NCBI GenBank assembly: GCA_017476575.1 | Contig: JAFUZO010000078.1 | Coordinates: forward strand, 21,511-85,510 | Reading direction: 5' to 3' | DNA from: Bacteroidales bacterium | Lineage (GTDB): Bacteria > Bacteroidota > Bacteroidia > Bacteroidales > UBA932 | DNA: 64,000 nucleotides | Shown: piece after piece, positions 45,997 to 55,340 of the stretch | Layout of the letters: each line of letters begins with the position of its first letter | Numbering within the stretch: position 1 is the stretch's first letter | Program-made: the position numbers and the translations under genes | Notes under the pieces: model-generated | Told to the model about the DNA's origin: nothing | Seen by the model: only the letters and a program-made list of their open reading frames with translations | Databases searched by the model: none

Positions 45997-47079
45997 CTAA
46001 TGGTTGTCATTGAAATAAGGGGCATCGCTCATCGAGGAGGGGGTCCGGCGGCGCACCGAGGGCCAGCCGTCCTTCCACTCGATCCGGTCCAGGAAGAGGA
46101 CGCGGCCGACCGACTCCTGTCCGATGGTATAGGCATGGTAGAGCATCCAGTCGTCGCCGGCATCGTCCGTCACGAGGGTGGCGTTGTGGCCGGGACCGGC
46201 GAACACCGTGCCCGGTCCGATCAGGTATTCATGGTAGTTGTCCAGCATCCGGCCGCCCGCCCGGGTGACATACGGGCCCCACAGGTGCTCCGACCGTCCG
46301 TAGACGACGCGGTAGGTCGTCTGGACACCGGTGTTGCCGGCCGTGGAGGGGTCGGGGAAGACGACGTCTGCATAGTCCTCGGGCGGATAGCCGCAGGGCA
46401 GCGATGCACGGGGGGACGCGAACAGATAATAGTACCCGTTGCGGCGGACGATGCAGGCCGCCTCGTAGTTCTCGCTGGCGAGAGCCACCTTTTCCGCGCC
46501 CGGCCGGACCGAAAGGCCGTCATCGGACAGTTCCACGGCCCAGATGCCGCCGCCGAAACTCCCCCACACGAGGTAGCGGTGCCCGTCTTCCTCGTACAGC
46601 GACGGGTCGATGGAGTTGGGCACGCCCGACTCCTGCGCGTCGATGAGGCAACCGAGGTCCTGGAAGGGCCCTTCCGGCGAATCGCTGACCGCGACCGCGA
46701 TGCCCGTTTCCTGGATGGACGACCCGCTCAAGGCGTAATACATCACGTACCGGCCGCCGATGCGGGCCACCTCGGGCGCCCACATGGACGCGCCGGCGAT
46801 GTAGACGGCGGGCTTGCCGTCGAAGGTCGAACCGAGGTATTCCCAGTCCACGAGGTTGTCCGAGCGCATGGCCGGACAGATGGCGGAGGCCGAAATGGTG
46901 GTGGAATAGGCGTAGAAGGTCCCGTCTGCATCGCGCATCACGCCCGGGTCCGGGAACTTGCTGTCGGCATAGACCGGATTCCGGTAGAACCGCCAGGAGG
47001 GCAGGTCCAGTTCGCCGCCGGAGGGCTGGCACGCCGTCGCGAGGACGGACAGGAAGACGGGGATGGAGCATCGTTTCAT
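45997..47079 (-). CDS. Glycoside hydrolase family 43-type lipoprotein
   Basis: The 360-residue protein has a lipoprotein signal (LSVLATACQPSGG). The five-bladed GH43 propeller shows its three carboxylates in context: FPDPGVMRDADGTFYAY (general base Asp), SIDPSLYEEDGHRYLVWGS (pKa-modulating Asp) and ENYEAACIVRRNGYYYLF (general acid Glu). GPGHNATLVTDDAGDDWMLYHAY also fits. GH43 enzymes mostly remove arabinose, xylose or galactose side chains; the subfamily is not determined. It is the first gene of the SusC/D operon and carries the candidate operon promoter TAATTTTG upstream. Confidence 0.88.
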   Translation of the reverse strand: MKRCSIPVFLSVLATACQPSGGELDLPSWRFYRNPVYADSKFPDPGVMRDADGTFYAYSTTISASAICPAMRSDNLVDWEYLGSTFDGKPAVYIAGASMWAPEVARIGGRYVMYYALSGSSIQETGIAVAVSDSPEGPFQDLGCLIDAQESGVPNSIDPSLYEEDGHRYLVWGSFGGGIWAVELSDDGLSVRPGAEKVALASENYEAACIVRRNGYYYLFASPRASLPCGYPPEDYADVVFPDPSTAGNTGVQTTYRVVYGRSEHLWGPYVTRAGGRMLDNYHEYLIGPGTVFAGPGHNATLVTDDAGDDWMLYHAYTIGQESVGRVLFLDRIEWKDGWPSVRRRTPSSMSDAPYFNDNH

Positions 47080-47102
47080 CGGTCATCAATCTTAGTCGAC
47101 CG

Positions 47103-47110
47103 CAAAATTA
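47103..47110 (-). promoter_or_regulatory. Candidate -7 promoter element (TAATTTTG) of the SusC/D operon
   Basis: The minus strand reads TAATTTTG 23 bases upstream of the GH43 ATG. No -33 TTG is found, which fits an operon that needs activation by the HTCS regulator. Confidence 0.5.
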
Positions 47111-47233
47111 GCATGGGCGGCGCTCCCCGAAAAGAAGAATCAGTCCAAAGATGGAAGATTCGGCCCAGCCGCGCAAAGGGCCTTCTGTTGCATGATTCAC
47201 CCGTTTCTTCTATTCTATCGCGCGGAGGCTGCG

Positions 47234-47241
47234 TAACTTTG
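47234..47241 (+). promoter_or_regulatory. Candidate -7 promoter element (TAACTTTG) of the GH105 gene
   Basis: TAACTTTG ends 5 bases before the first ATG (47247). Transcription would begin at or next to that ATG, so either the message is leaderless or the second ATG (47265) is used. Confidence 0.55.
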
Positions 47242-47246
47242 CAAGA

Positions 47247-48380
47247 ATGAAAAGAAACAACGTTATGAAAAGAATCCTCCTCCTGTCCGTCCTCTTCGCG
47301 GGGACCCTCCAGGCCGCGACCTACAGCGGCAAACCCGAAGCCGGTGCCATCCGGCAGGTCTGCGACAGCGTCGCCCGCTGGGAAATCACCCACCGGAGCG
47401 AATGCCGCCACCACGACCTCAACTGGACCAACGGCGCCCTCTACGCCGGCATGTTCGAATGGGCGGAAGTGACCGGGAACGAGGAAATCTTCGACTTCCT
47501 GATGAACATCGGCAAGAAGAACCTGTGGCGCCTGGCGGTCAGGACCTACCACGCCGACGACATGGCCGTCGGGCTGGGCTTCCTGAAGATGTACCGCCGC
47601 TACGGCGACGAGGCCATGATGCTGCCAGCCGCCGAGCGGGCCCACTACATCGCCACGCATCCCTATCCGGCCCCGCTGGACAAGTCCGACGAACTCGGCA
47701 AGAACCACCGCTGGTCGTGGTGCGACGCCCTGTTCATGGCCCCGCCCGTCTTCGCCCAACTCTACGGCATCACCGGGGAGCCGGTCTACCTGGAGTTCCT
47801 GGAAAAGGAATATCGTGGATGCACCGACTCCCTCTACGACCGCACGGAACACCTGTATTACCGCGACTGCATGCGCAAGGCCCAGCCCGAGAAGAACGGC
47901 GCCAAACAGTTCTGGGCCCGCGGCGACGGCTGGGTGTTCGGCGGCATCCCGCAGGTGCTCGACGCCCTCCCCGCCGACTATGCCGGACGAGAGTATTTCC
48001 TCACCATCTTCCGCGAGATGGCCGCACGGCTCGTGGAACTCCAGGACAAGGACGGCCACTGGCATGCCAGCCTCCTGAACCCAGCCGCCTATCCCGACCC
48101 GGAGAACAGCGCCTCGGCCTTCTTCTGCTACGGTCTCGCCTGGGGCATCCGCAACGGCGTCCTGAAGGGGAAGACCTATCGCAAGGCCCTCGAAAAAGGC
48201 TGGGCGGGTCTCGTGGAAGGGGTCCATCCGGACGGGATGCTGGGTTATGTCCAGCCCGTCGGCGCCGCCCCGCAGAAGGCCGCCTACGACAAGACCGAGG
48301 TCTACGGCACCGGCGCCTTCCTGCTGGCCGGGACGGAAATGTACAAACTCTACGGTCAAGGGCGGCGGCTCTTCAAGTAG
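47247..48380 (+). CDS. Glycoside hydrolase family 105 unsaturated uronyl hydrolase
   Basis: The 377-residue protein has a signal peptide (MKRILLLSVLFAGTLQA) and the (alpha/alpha)6 fold motifs of GH105: RWSWCDALFMAPPVFAQL with the catalytic Asp, FWARGDGWVFGGIPQVLDALP, SASAFFCYGLAWGI and VYGTGAFLLAGTEMYKL. GH105 enzymes remove the 4,5-unsaturated uronic acid left by lyases, from rhamnogalacturonan, ulvan or similar oligosaccharides, usually in the periplasm. It is divergent from GH43. The first ATG is only 5 bases beyond the promoter element, so translation may start at 47265, which gives the signal peptide directly. The 3' end overlaps the HTCS gene on the opposite strand by 25 bases. Confidence 0.9.
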   Translation: MKRNNVMKRILLLSVLFAGTLQAATYSGKPEAGAIRQVCDSVARWEITHRSECRHHDLNWTNGALYAGMFEWAEVTGNEEIFDFLMNIGKKNLWRLAVRTYHADDMAVGLGFLKMYRRYGDEAMMLPAAERAHYIATHPYPAPLDKSDELGKNHRWSWCDALFMAPPVFAQLYGITGEPVYLEFLEKEYRGCTDSLYDRTEHLYYRDCMRKAQPEKNGAKQFWARGDGWVFGGIPQVLDALPADYAGREYFLTIFREMAARLVELQDKDGHWHASLLNPAAYPDPENSASAFFCYGLAWGIRNGVLKGKTYRKALEKGWAGLVEGVHPDGMLGYVQPVGAAPQKAAYDKTEVYGTGAFLLAGTEMYKLYGQGRRLFK

Positions 48381-51300
48381 TCCTGCGGCGAGAGGCCGTA
48401 CTTGGCCTTGAAGCACTTGGCAAAATACGAGGGCGTCTGGAAGCCGGTCGCGTAGCAGATTTCGCTGATCCGGTCGGAACTGGTCACGAGCAACCGCTCG
48501 GCCCGCAGCAGACGGTGTTCCCGGATATAATCATTGGGTGAGGTGTCCAGCAGGTCCCTCACCTTTCTTTTGAGGGTGGTCTTGCTGATGCGCAGGGCCC
48601 CGGCGAGGCGTTCGATGCTGAAGTCCGGATCGGACAGGTTCTCCTCCACCACGCGGGAAAGGTTGCGGATGAACATCTCGTCCCGCACCGACAGGCCGCT
48701 CCCCTCCTCCTGCGCCGCCTCCACCGTCACGTCGGCGGTCTGCTGCACCCAGCGGAGCCGGTCTTCCCGGTTGCGGGTCAGGCTCTCGATGCAGGACAGC
48801 AGGTATTCCATCGAGAAGGGCTTCGACACCAGCAGGTCGGCCCGGCTGTCCATGCTCTCGATCATCGCCTCGCCGGTCAGGTGGGCCGACAGGATGATGA
48901 CGAGGATGTGCGAGAAGGTGAAGTCCTCCTTGATGGCGTTGCACAGGGCCAGGCCGTCCATCCGGGGCATCGAGAGGTCAGTGACGACGACGTCGATGCC
49001 CTCCTCCGTGCGGACGAGTTCCATCGCCTCCGCCCCGTCCGCGGCCTGGAGGACGGTGTAGCGGGCCTCCAATTTGCGGCAGATGTAGGCGCGCAGTTCG
49101 GCATTGTCCTCCACGACGAGGATGCGGCGGCCCCGCTCCCGGGGCTCCCCGGCCTCCGGCGACAAGTCGGCCGGTTCCGGGACGGCCGGGTCGCGGGGCA
49201 GGGTCAGGAGGAAGCGGTTGCAGGTGAGGTCGCCGTCCATCTCCAGCGAACCGCCGTGGAGGTTCGCCAGGGTCCGCGCCACGGACAGGCCGATGCCGAA
49301 ACCGGATACGCCCTTCCCCTCCTCGCCCCGGACGAAGGAGTCGAACACGGCCGACCGCATGGAAGCGGGGATGACCGGCCCGTCGTTGCAGAACCGGACC
49401 ACGACCCGGTCCTCCCCCTCCGCCTCCGCCGTGATGGACAAGGTTCCGGAGGCATATTTCAAGGCATTGGAAATGAGATTGTTCACGATCTTGGCCAGGC
49501 CGGCCCGGTCGGCATGGACCCACAAGCCCTCCGGCACCGCCAGCGTGACCTGGATGCCCTGCTGCTCGAAGGCCTGGCGGTAGTTCAGCAGGAGGAAGGA
49601 TAACTGGTCGCCGAGGTCCAGGGGCTGCGTGTGCAGTTGGAAGCCGCTCTTCTCCACCCGCGTGTAGTACAACAGTTCGTCGGAGAGTTCCGTCAGGTAG
49701 TCGGCATTCTTCTCCATCGTCCGGAGGTCGCGTTGCACGTCCTCGGGCCAGCCGTCCCGCGCCATCACATCTTCGAGCGGGGTCTTGATGAGGGTGAGCG
49801 GCGTCTTGATCTCGTGGACGATGCCCCGGAAGATGTCGAGCCGCCCTTCGTTCATCTCGAGTTTGAGGCGGTCCTCCAGTTCCTTCCGCCGCCGGGCCTC
49901 CCGCTGCCGGAGCGCCATGAAGGCAGCTGCACCCGCTCCCAGGGCCAGGAGCCCGTACAGGAGGAAGGCCCATCCCGTGCGGTAGAACGGCGGTTTGACG
50001 ACGATCTCCGGCGGCGGGACGTCCTCGTTCCAGGTGCCCCGGCCGCTGACCCCTTTCAGGCGCAGGACGTAGCGGCCCGGCGGCATGTTCGGGAAGGTCA
50101 CCGTCCGGGAGCCGCGGAGTTCCGTCCAGGCGTCGATGTAGCCGTCCATCCGGTAATACATCGTCCCGGCGCCGGGTGAGGTCCGGTCGATCAGCGAGAA
50201 GGACAGGGCGAAGGAGCGGTGGTCGTACGGCAGGACCAGATGGGACGTGGCGGCGATGGAGGCCGACAGCAGGCCGTCCTCCCCGCCGGGCAGGATTTCC
50301 TCGCCGCCGACCCAGAGCGTCGTCACGCCCAGGTAGGGCTCCGGATCCGTATCCTGCTCCAGGGAGGGGTCGATGCGCACGAGGCCGTCCCGGGAGCCCA
50401 GCAGGAGGCTTCCGTCCATGAGCACGGCCGCCGCATCCAGGCTGAATCCGTTGTTCAGCAGGCCGTCGCGGCGGTGGAAAGCCAGGATGGAACCGTCGGG
50501 ACGGATCTGGTTCAGGCCGAACTCGGTCGCCACCCACAGGCCGCCGTCGCGATCCTGCAACATGTTCTGGCACAGGTCGCTGGACAGGCCGTCCCGGACG
50601 GAGCGGCGGACGAACCCGTCGCCGTCGAGACGAGCGATCCCCTGCCCGAACGGGACCACCCAGACCTGTCCGTCCCGGTCCTCCATGAGGGAATGGATGC
50701 GGTCGGAAGGCAGGGAACGCGGGTCGTCGGGGTCGTGTACGAAATGGGTCTGCCCACCCCCGTCGAAACAGTAGAGACCGTCCTTGAAGTTGCCGAACCA
50801 CAGCCGCCCGCGGCCATCCTCCAGGATGGAGCAGACCTTGAGGCCCGGCAGGTAGCGGGTCTTGACGAACCGCCCGCTCCCTTCATCGTAGCGGAACACG
50901 CCGGATACCGTTCCGGCGAGGATGGTCCCGTCGCTGCAACGGTACAGCGGGCCGTTGGAGCGGCGTTTCCATGGGATGACAGTCTCCCGGCCGGTCCGCG
51001 TGTCGTAGCGGTAGACGCCCGAGAGGGTCATCAGCCAGAGGTCGTCCCCGTCGCGCATCAGGGTCGACAGGGACTTGGGAATCAAGCGGGTCGGGACCGC
51101 CTTCACCACCCTGTCCGCAAACACGAAGAGCCCGGCCTGTTCGGTCGCCACCCACACCCGCCCGTCCGGGGTCTGGGCGATGCCGGAGACCCGGCTTCCG
51201 GCCAGAGGGCCCGACCAGGTCTCCGAGGCGAAGGGCGGACGCTGCTGGATGGAGATGCCGTCGGTCCGGGTGCCGACGACCAGACCCTCCCGGAGGTTGC

Positions 51301-52249
51301 CGGCGAGGCAGAGGATGCTGTTGCCGGACAGGCCGTAGCGGCGGTCCGAGGTGGCCGACAGATGCTGGAGCGTCCCGTCGGACCAGTCGTAGAAGAAGAT
51401 GCCGGCGTTGGTCAGGAAGGCCGCCACGGTGTCGTCCACCTTGACGCCTTTGCGCAGATGGGCCTTTTCGGGGAAATCCAAGGGCACCGTCGCCGCCGTC
51501 CGGACGTAGGGGTCCACCTCCACCAGCCGATGGTCCGAGGCCAGGACCCAGAGGGCGGCGCCCTGCTTCGGGAAGATGGAGAGGACGGTCTGCCCGCGGA
51601 AGGGCTCGCCGCCGGAGCCGTCCTGCCAGGGACGCAGGAAGGAGCCCGCCGCATCCGTCTCCCAGAGGCCGTTGCCGTACAGGCCGAGGAGGAAGATACC
51701 CCGCGCCTCGTCCTTGAACAGGGCGCTGACATTAGACGGGAGGACCTGCTTCCCGTCCTCCACGAACAGGCGGGAGACCGTCCAGTCGTCCGGGTCGACG
51801 GCCAGGAGGCCCTCCCCGTTGACCGACAGCCAGACCCGCCCCTGCGGGTCGTCGCTCACATGCCAGGTGTCGCCGTCCAGCGGCTCGCCGCAGAGGGCGC
51901 CGAGAGTCGAGAACCGTTCGGCCTGCGGGTCGTAGACCGAGACACCGCTGCCCGTCAGAATCCACAGGCGCCCGCTCCGGTCCAGCATGAGGTCGGTGAT
52001 GTAGTCACTGTCCAGCCCGAGGTCGGCACGATACCAGGTGCGGACCGTCCGCCCGTCGTACCGCGACAGGCCGTGGGTGGTGCCCAGCCAGAGGAAGCCC
52101 CGGCCGTCCCGGCAGATGGCCCGCACGCTTGCGCTCGGCAGGCCGTCCTCCTGGGAAATCCGGCTGAAGTGGAACTGACCCGTGGGTACGGAGGCGTCCA
52201 GGGACACGGCGCACAGCAGGGCGCACAGGCAGGTGAGGAATCGTTTCAT
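48356..52249 (-). CDS. Hybrid two-component system sensor/regulator (HTCS)
   Basis: The 1297-residue protein combines sensor and regulator of a polysaccharide utilization locus. Order: signal sequence; about 14 Reg_prop propeller repeats to about residue 690 (for example GRGFLWLGTTHGLSRYDG); a Y_Y_Y domain; one membrane helix near 755-777; HisKA with HEIKTPLTLIK (His 812). The ATPase follows with NLISNALKYASG and GFGIGLSVAR. The receiver domain is ILVVEDNAELRAYI...TDLSMPRMDG (phospho-acceptor Asp 1091), and an AraC-type DNA-binding domain ends the protein. It senses a periplasmic oligosaccharide and activates the locus. The ATG at 52249 precedes the signal peptide. It has its own promoter and follows the BACON gene, overlapping GH105 at the 3' end. 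Confidence 0.95.
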   Translation of the reverse strand: MKRFLTCLCALLCAVSLDASVPTGQFHFSRISQEDGLPSASVRAICRDGRGFLWLGTTHGLSRYDGRTVRTWYRADLGLDSDYITDLMLDRSGRLWILTGSGVSVYDPQAERFSTLGALCGEPLDGDTWHVSDDPQGRVWLSVNGEGLLAVDPDDWTVSRLFVEDGKQVLPSNVSALFKDEARGIFLLGLYGNGLWETDAAGSFLRPWQDGSGGEPFRGQTVLSIFPKQGAALWVLASDHRLVEVDPYVRTAATVPLDFPEKAHLRKGVKVDDTVAAFLTNAGIFFYDWSDGTLQHLSATSDRRYGLSGNSILCLAGNLREGLVVGTRTDGISIQQRPPFASETWSGPLAGSRVSGIAQTPDGRVWVATEQAGLFVFADRVVKAVPTRLIPKSLSTLMRDGDDLWLMTLSGVYRYDTRTGRETVIPWKRRSNGPLYRCSDGTILAGTVSGVFRYDEGSGRFVKTRYLPGLKVCSILEDGRGRLWFGNFKDGLYCFDGGGQTHFVHDPDDPRSLPSDRIHSLMEDRDGQVWVVPFGQGIARLDGDGFVRRSVRDGLSSDLCQNMLQDRDGGLWVATEFGLNQIRPDGSILAFHRRDGLLNNGFSLDAAAVLMDGSLLLGSRDGLVRIDPSLEQDTDPEPYLGVTTLWVGGEEILPGGEDGLLSASIAATSHLVLPYDHRSFALSFSLIDRTSPGAGTMYYRMDGYIDAWTELRGSRTVTFPNMPPGRYVLRLKGVSGRGTWNEDVPPPEIVVKPPFYRTGWAFLLYGLLALGAGAAAFMALRQREARRRKELEDRLKLEMNEGRLDIFRGIVHEIKTPLTLIKTPLEDVMARDGWPEDVQRDLRTMEKNADYLTELSDELLYYTRVEKSGFQLHTQPLDLGDQLSFLLLNYRQAFEQQGIQVTLAVPEGLWVHADRAGLAKIVNNLISNALKYASGTLSITAEAEGEDRVVVRFCNDGPVIPASMRSAVFDSFVRGEEGKGVSGFGIGLSVARTLANLHGGSLEMDGDLTCNRFLLTLPRDPAVPEPADLSPEAGEPRERGRRILVVEDNAELRAYICRKLEARYTVLQAADGAEAMELVRTEEGIDVVVTDLSMPRMDGLALCNAIKEDFTFSHILVIILSAHLTGEAMIESMDSRADLLVSKPFSMEYLLSCIESLTRNREDRLRWVQQTADVTVEAAQEEGSGLSVRDEMFIRNLSRVVEENLSDPDFSIERLAGALRISKTTLKRKVRDLLDTSPNDYIREHRLLRAERLLVTSSDRISEICYATGFQTPSYFAKCFKAKYGLSPQDYLKSRRP

Positions 52250-52255
52250 ATACGC

Positions 52256-52283
52256 AAAAAGGCTGGCGGTGTCCACCGCCAGC
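52256..52283 (-). terminator. Hairpin with T-tract between BACON gene and HTCS gene
   Basis: On the minus strand GCTGGCGGT (52283-52275) and ACCGCCAGC (52270-52262) form a perfect 9-bp stem with a 4-base loop, followed by CTTTTT. It follows the BACON stop and precedes the HTCS ATG by 6 bases. It would stop the upstream transcript, while the HTCS promoter abuts its first arm. Confidence 0.75.
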
Positions 52284-52284
52284 G

Positions 52285-52313
52285 CAAAGTTAACCAATTT
52301 CCGCTTTTATCAA
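52285..52313 (-). promoter_or_regulatory. Promoter of the HTCS gene
   Basis: On the minus strand TTG (52313-52311) and TAACTTTG (52292-52285) are 18 bases apart. The expected start site lies near the first bases of the neighbouring terminator arm. Confidence 0.65.
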
Positions 52314-53893
52314 TTGTATTTCACCCAGATTTCCAGGGCACTCACACTGTTGTCGGCATAGGGACGCAAGCGGGCGGCACCGGAAGCAGGCTTGGTGAGG
52401 ATCTTCTCCACACCGGCGGAGGTGGATCCGAAGCGGCCGTCCACGAACCGCAGGCGCATCTTCAGTTCCCCGGTCACCGCGGCCGTCAGGTCGGCGGACT
52501 CATCCACATCGGTGACCGCCTTCGTATTGCCGAGGTCGATGGTCACCCAGATGTCCTCCTCCGGCAGGCCGGTGGACTCGTACTTCTTGAGACTCGTCGC
52601 CTTCCATTCGCCATCGTCCCCGTCCAGGTATTCCACGGCCCAGAGTTTGGGACTGAGGTTGTGGCTCATGCCCACCTTGAAGTTGATGGTGCTGCCGGCC
52701 GGGATGGTGCTGACCGGAATCCGGAACAGGATATAATCACCCGTCCAGAATCCCTTGAGGGCGTAATTCCCGGCATTGTCCGCCGAAGGATAGGCAGAAC
52801 TGGTGCCGAGGTCCGGCGTCACGTCGATGAGTTCCATGGTGGCCTCCGTCCCCTCCGGCAGGTCGGCCTTGGTCTTGCCCTCGGTCTGCATGTCGGTGTG
52901 CTTCTCGGTCAGGAGTGCGCCGTCACCGAGGGTCCAGGCGGCCAGGAGGATGGGCTCCTTGTTGGCGGACTGGGACACCGTGACGGTGACCGGGGCGACG
53001 GCGGTGTTGGAGGAGGTGAAGGTCAGCGTACCCTTGCGCAGGGCGCCGCTGTTGAATCCGGCGGTCAGGGTGACGGTCTCGGCCTCACCCTTGCGGTTGC
53101 CCGCGCCGCCTTCGGCCGAGGCGGTGAGCCAGTCGAGGTCGGCCTTCTCGAGGGTCCAGGCCGCGTCGCTGCGCACCTGGAGGGTCGCCTCGCCGCCGCC
53201 GATTTCGAACACGATGCCGTCTTCCGACGCACCTTCAACCGTCAGGAACGGCTGGAAGGCCTTCTGGGTCACCCGGTAGGTGAAGGGCTCCATGCCCTCG
53301 GGGCAGAGGCTGAAGGTGCAGGTGCGCTCCGCCTCGAAGTTGTCCTCGGCCACGACGCTGACGGTCACCTGGCGGTCGGCCTCGGCGGAGGCGGGCGTCA
53401 CCTCGACGAATGCGCCTTCGCCGGCCTCCAAGTGCCATGCGACGTTCGACTGCACGGTGAAGGAGTAGGGCTGGTTATCGACCGCCTCGAAGGCGATGGC
53501 CTCGGCGGAGTCATGGCTGGAGGTGAAGGTAGGGGTGATCTGCACGGCCTCCTGCAGGATGGTGAAGGTACGGGACTGGTCGCCGGAGGTGACGGTCAGT
53601 TTCCCCTCGCGCTGGGTCCGGCCGTTGTCCTGGGCGGTCAGGGTGATGGTCGTGCCCTCGGTCGCCTCACCCTTGAGGGCGGACACCTTGAGCCAGTCGA
53701 GGTTCTCGATGCGGATGGTCCAACTGCGGGTCGAAACGACCTGGAACGAGACCACCTCGGGCGATTCGGCCGCGAAGGTGACGGTCTCGGAGAGGCCGCT
53801 GACCGAGAAACGGTCCTCGGCGGCTTCTTCATGGCCGCTGCAGGCCCAGGCAAGGACCAGCGTCGCGGCAAAGGTTTTCCAAAGATGCTTCAT
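52310..53893 (-). CDS. BACON-domain surface lipoprotein
   Basis: The 527-residue protein has a lipoprotein signal (LVLAWACSG). Three consecutive BACON-type beta-sandwich domains cover about residues 28-115, 118-212 and 214-310. Each has a W at the strand turn (RSWTIRIENLDWLKV, VAWHLEAGEG, AAWTLEKADLDWLTA) and ends in a TV.Q/VSQ strand. A C-terminal beta-rich domain of about 210 residues, with YILFRIPVSTIPAGSTINFKVG, resembles a carbohydrate-binding jelly roll, but I cannot name the family. BACON proteins in such loci mostly serve as spacers or glycan binders. It lies 13 bases downstream of the BNR-4 gene in the same operon and ends at a terminator-like hairpin. Confidence 0.85.
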   Translation of the reverse strand: MKHLWKTFAATLVLAWACSGHEEAAEDRFSVSGLSETVTFAAESPEVVSFQVVSTRSWTIRIENLDWLKVSALKGEATEGTTITLTAQDNGRTQREGKLTVTSGDQSRTFTILQEAVQITPTFTSSHDSAEAIAFEAVDNQPYSFTVQSNVAWHLEAGEGAFVEVTPASAEADRQVTVSVVAEDNFEAERTCTFSLCPEGMEPFTYRVTQKAFQPFLTVEGASEDGIVFEIGGGEATLQVRSDAAWTLEKADLDWLTASAEGGAGNRKGEAETVTLTAGFNSGALRKGTLTFTSSNTAVAPVTVTVSQSANKEPILLAAWTLGDGALLTEKHTDMQTEGKTKADLPEGTEATMELIDVTPDLGTSSAYPSADNAGNYALKGFWTGDYILFRIPVSTIPAGSTINFKVGMSHNLSPKLWAVEYLDGDDGEWKATSLKKYESTGLPEEDIWVTIDLGNTKAVTDVDESADLTAAVTGELKMRLRFVDGRFGSTSAGVEKILTKPASGAARLRPYADNSVSALEIWVKYN

Positions 53894-53906
53894 ATTGTCT
53901 TAGTGT

Positions 53907-55319
53907 TTATTGGTAGAATTCAACTTGCTCGGGAACGGCCCACTCCCCCTCCATCTCGTAGGGAAGGCGCCAGACGTGGCCCCGGGAATCGGCGAAATAC
54001 AGGCGGCAGACCGAGAATCCGTCGGGGTCGCCATCCGCCCAGAAGGCATAGAAAGGGTCCTTCGCCCCCTCGGGCCGCCGGACATAGCAATGGTTCCGCG
54101 GGGAGTTCTTCGTGTACTGGAGGGTCCGCTTCCAGGTCCGTCCCCCGTTCCGGGAGGTCCAGGCTTCCACTTCCCCGCCCTGGCCCCAGCACTGCGGACC
54201 GGTGCCGGTGGGCGCGATGACCGTCCACTCCTTGCCGTGGATATAGAGGCTGCCGGAGTCGTAGTTGTGGGTGGAGGTGGTGATCTTGTGGGTCTTCCAG
54301 CCCTTTCCCGTCCAGGCGATGACGTACCATTCCCGCGGGCCGTGCTTCGGGCCCGGCTGGTGGCCGTTGCTGGTCAGGTAGAGGATGACGGGGCGGCCCT
54401 TCGCATCGAAGTTCACGTCCTTGATGTAGCAGTTCTTGCCCGCGCGCTCCAGGTCGAGGATCTTGCAGGGATTGTCGCGGTCCGTGACCGGCAGGGCGAC
54501 CGGCGTGCCGTCGGCCTGGGTCCAGGTCTTCCCGAAGTCGGTCGTCTGGAGGTAGTAGATATTGGTGCGGGTGTCGCAGTTGCCGTTGAAATGGCGGTTG
54601 AAGACGGTGACGAGGGTGTCGCCGCGGCGGCCGGTGATCTGGTAGTGGCCGGACTTGTGCTCGCCGAGTTCCGGTTCGATGATGCTGGCGATCTGGGTGT
54701 ACGGGGTCCAGTGCTCGCCGTCCGGGGAGGTCTGGTAGAACAGGCGGCGCACGCCGTCGTAGCGGCAGAAGAAGAGGAAATGCCCCTGGCCCTCCACGTA
54801 GTAGGGCTGGGGGTAGGCCATGATGCTGCCGCCCTTGTCCTCGAAGGCGGAGATGTCCCAGGGGGCCACGCTCTTGTAGCGGAAGCCCGGGCGGGTGTTG
54901 CCGCGGCCGGCCACGTAGACCCAGATGTAGCCTTCGCCGTCGATCAGGAGGGAGGGATTGTCGTGGGGGTCGCCCACCTTGCCCTTGTCGTAGACGACGG
55001 TCGGCTTGGCGACGAGGCCGGTCTTGTGGTCGTAGCAACTGACCATGCAGAGCAGGTGGCGGGCTTTGGCCTCCGTCGTGCCGCCGTAGACGAAATAGGT
55101 CCGGTCCACTTCCGGGGCGTAGATGGCGAGCGGCCGGTGCTTCATCGTATAGGTGCCGAAGGAGCCGGAGTACTTGGAACCATACTCGCTCCGCTGGCCG
55201 AGGTCGAACCAGATGGGGCGGAAGCCGTCCACCTGGGTATTGTTCAAGGTGCCGGGCTCCTGGGAGAAGGCGGCGAGGGGCAGCAGCGCTGCGAGGAGGA
55301 GTGACCAGATTTTCTTCAT
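53907..55319 (-). CDS. BNR-4 repeat beta-propeller protein, putative lyase or glycosidase
   Basis: The 470-residue protein has a Sec signal (MKKIWSLLLAALLPLAAFSQ). A BNR_4-type propeller follows with conserved segments HRPLAIYAPEVDRTYFVYGG, VGDPHDNPSLLIDGEGYIWVYV, YPQPYYVEGQGHFLFFCRY, NRHFNG and STHNYDSGSLYI. BNR_4 propellers include PL24/25 ulvan lyases and the GH145/PL42 group acting on rhamnose-glucuronate linkages; I cannot choose between them from sequence. The start at 55319 opens the signal peptide. It heads an operon with the BACON lipoprotein under a good TTG-N20-TACATTTG promoter. Its presence with the GH105 and other lyase-type genes supports a role in acid polysaccharide breakdown. 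Confidence 0.8.
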   Translation of the reverse strand: MKKIWSLLLAALLPLAAFSQEPGTLNNTQVDGFRPIWFDLGQRSEYGSKYSGSFGTYTMKHRPLAIYAPEVDRTYFVYGGTTEAKARHLLCMVSCYDHKTGLVAKPTVVYDKGKVGDPHDNPSLLIDGEGYIWVYVAGRGNTRPGFRYKSVAPWDISAFEDKGGSIMAYPQPYYVEGQGHFLFFCRYDGVRRLFYQTSPDGEHWTPYTQIASIIEPELGEHKSGHYQITGRRGDTLVTVFNRHFNGNCDTRTNIYYLQTTDFGKTWTQADGTPVALPVTDRDNPCKILDLERAGKNCYIKDVNFDAKGRPVILYLTSNGHQPGPKHGPREWYVIAWTGKGWKTHKITTSTHNYDSGSLYIHGKEWTVIAPTGTGPQCWGQGGEVEAWTSRNGGRTWKRTLQYTKNSPRNHCYVRRPEGAKDPFYAFWADGDPDGFSVCRLYFADSRGHVWRLPYEMEGEWAVPEQVEFYQ

Positions 55320-55340
55320 GCGGATGGTGTTTGCCGGGGT

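Noticed and set aside
50219..54220. Very long open frame on the plus strand opposite HTCS, BACON and BNR-4 genes
   Set aside because: Three well-supported genes occupy the other strand; the translation is Arg/Gly/Gln-rich noise.
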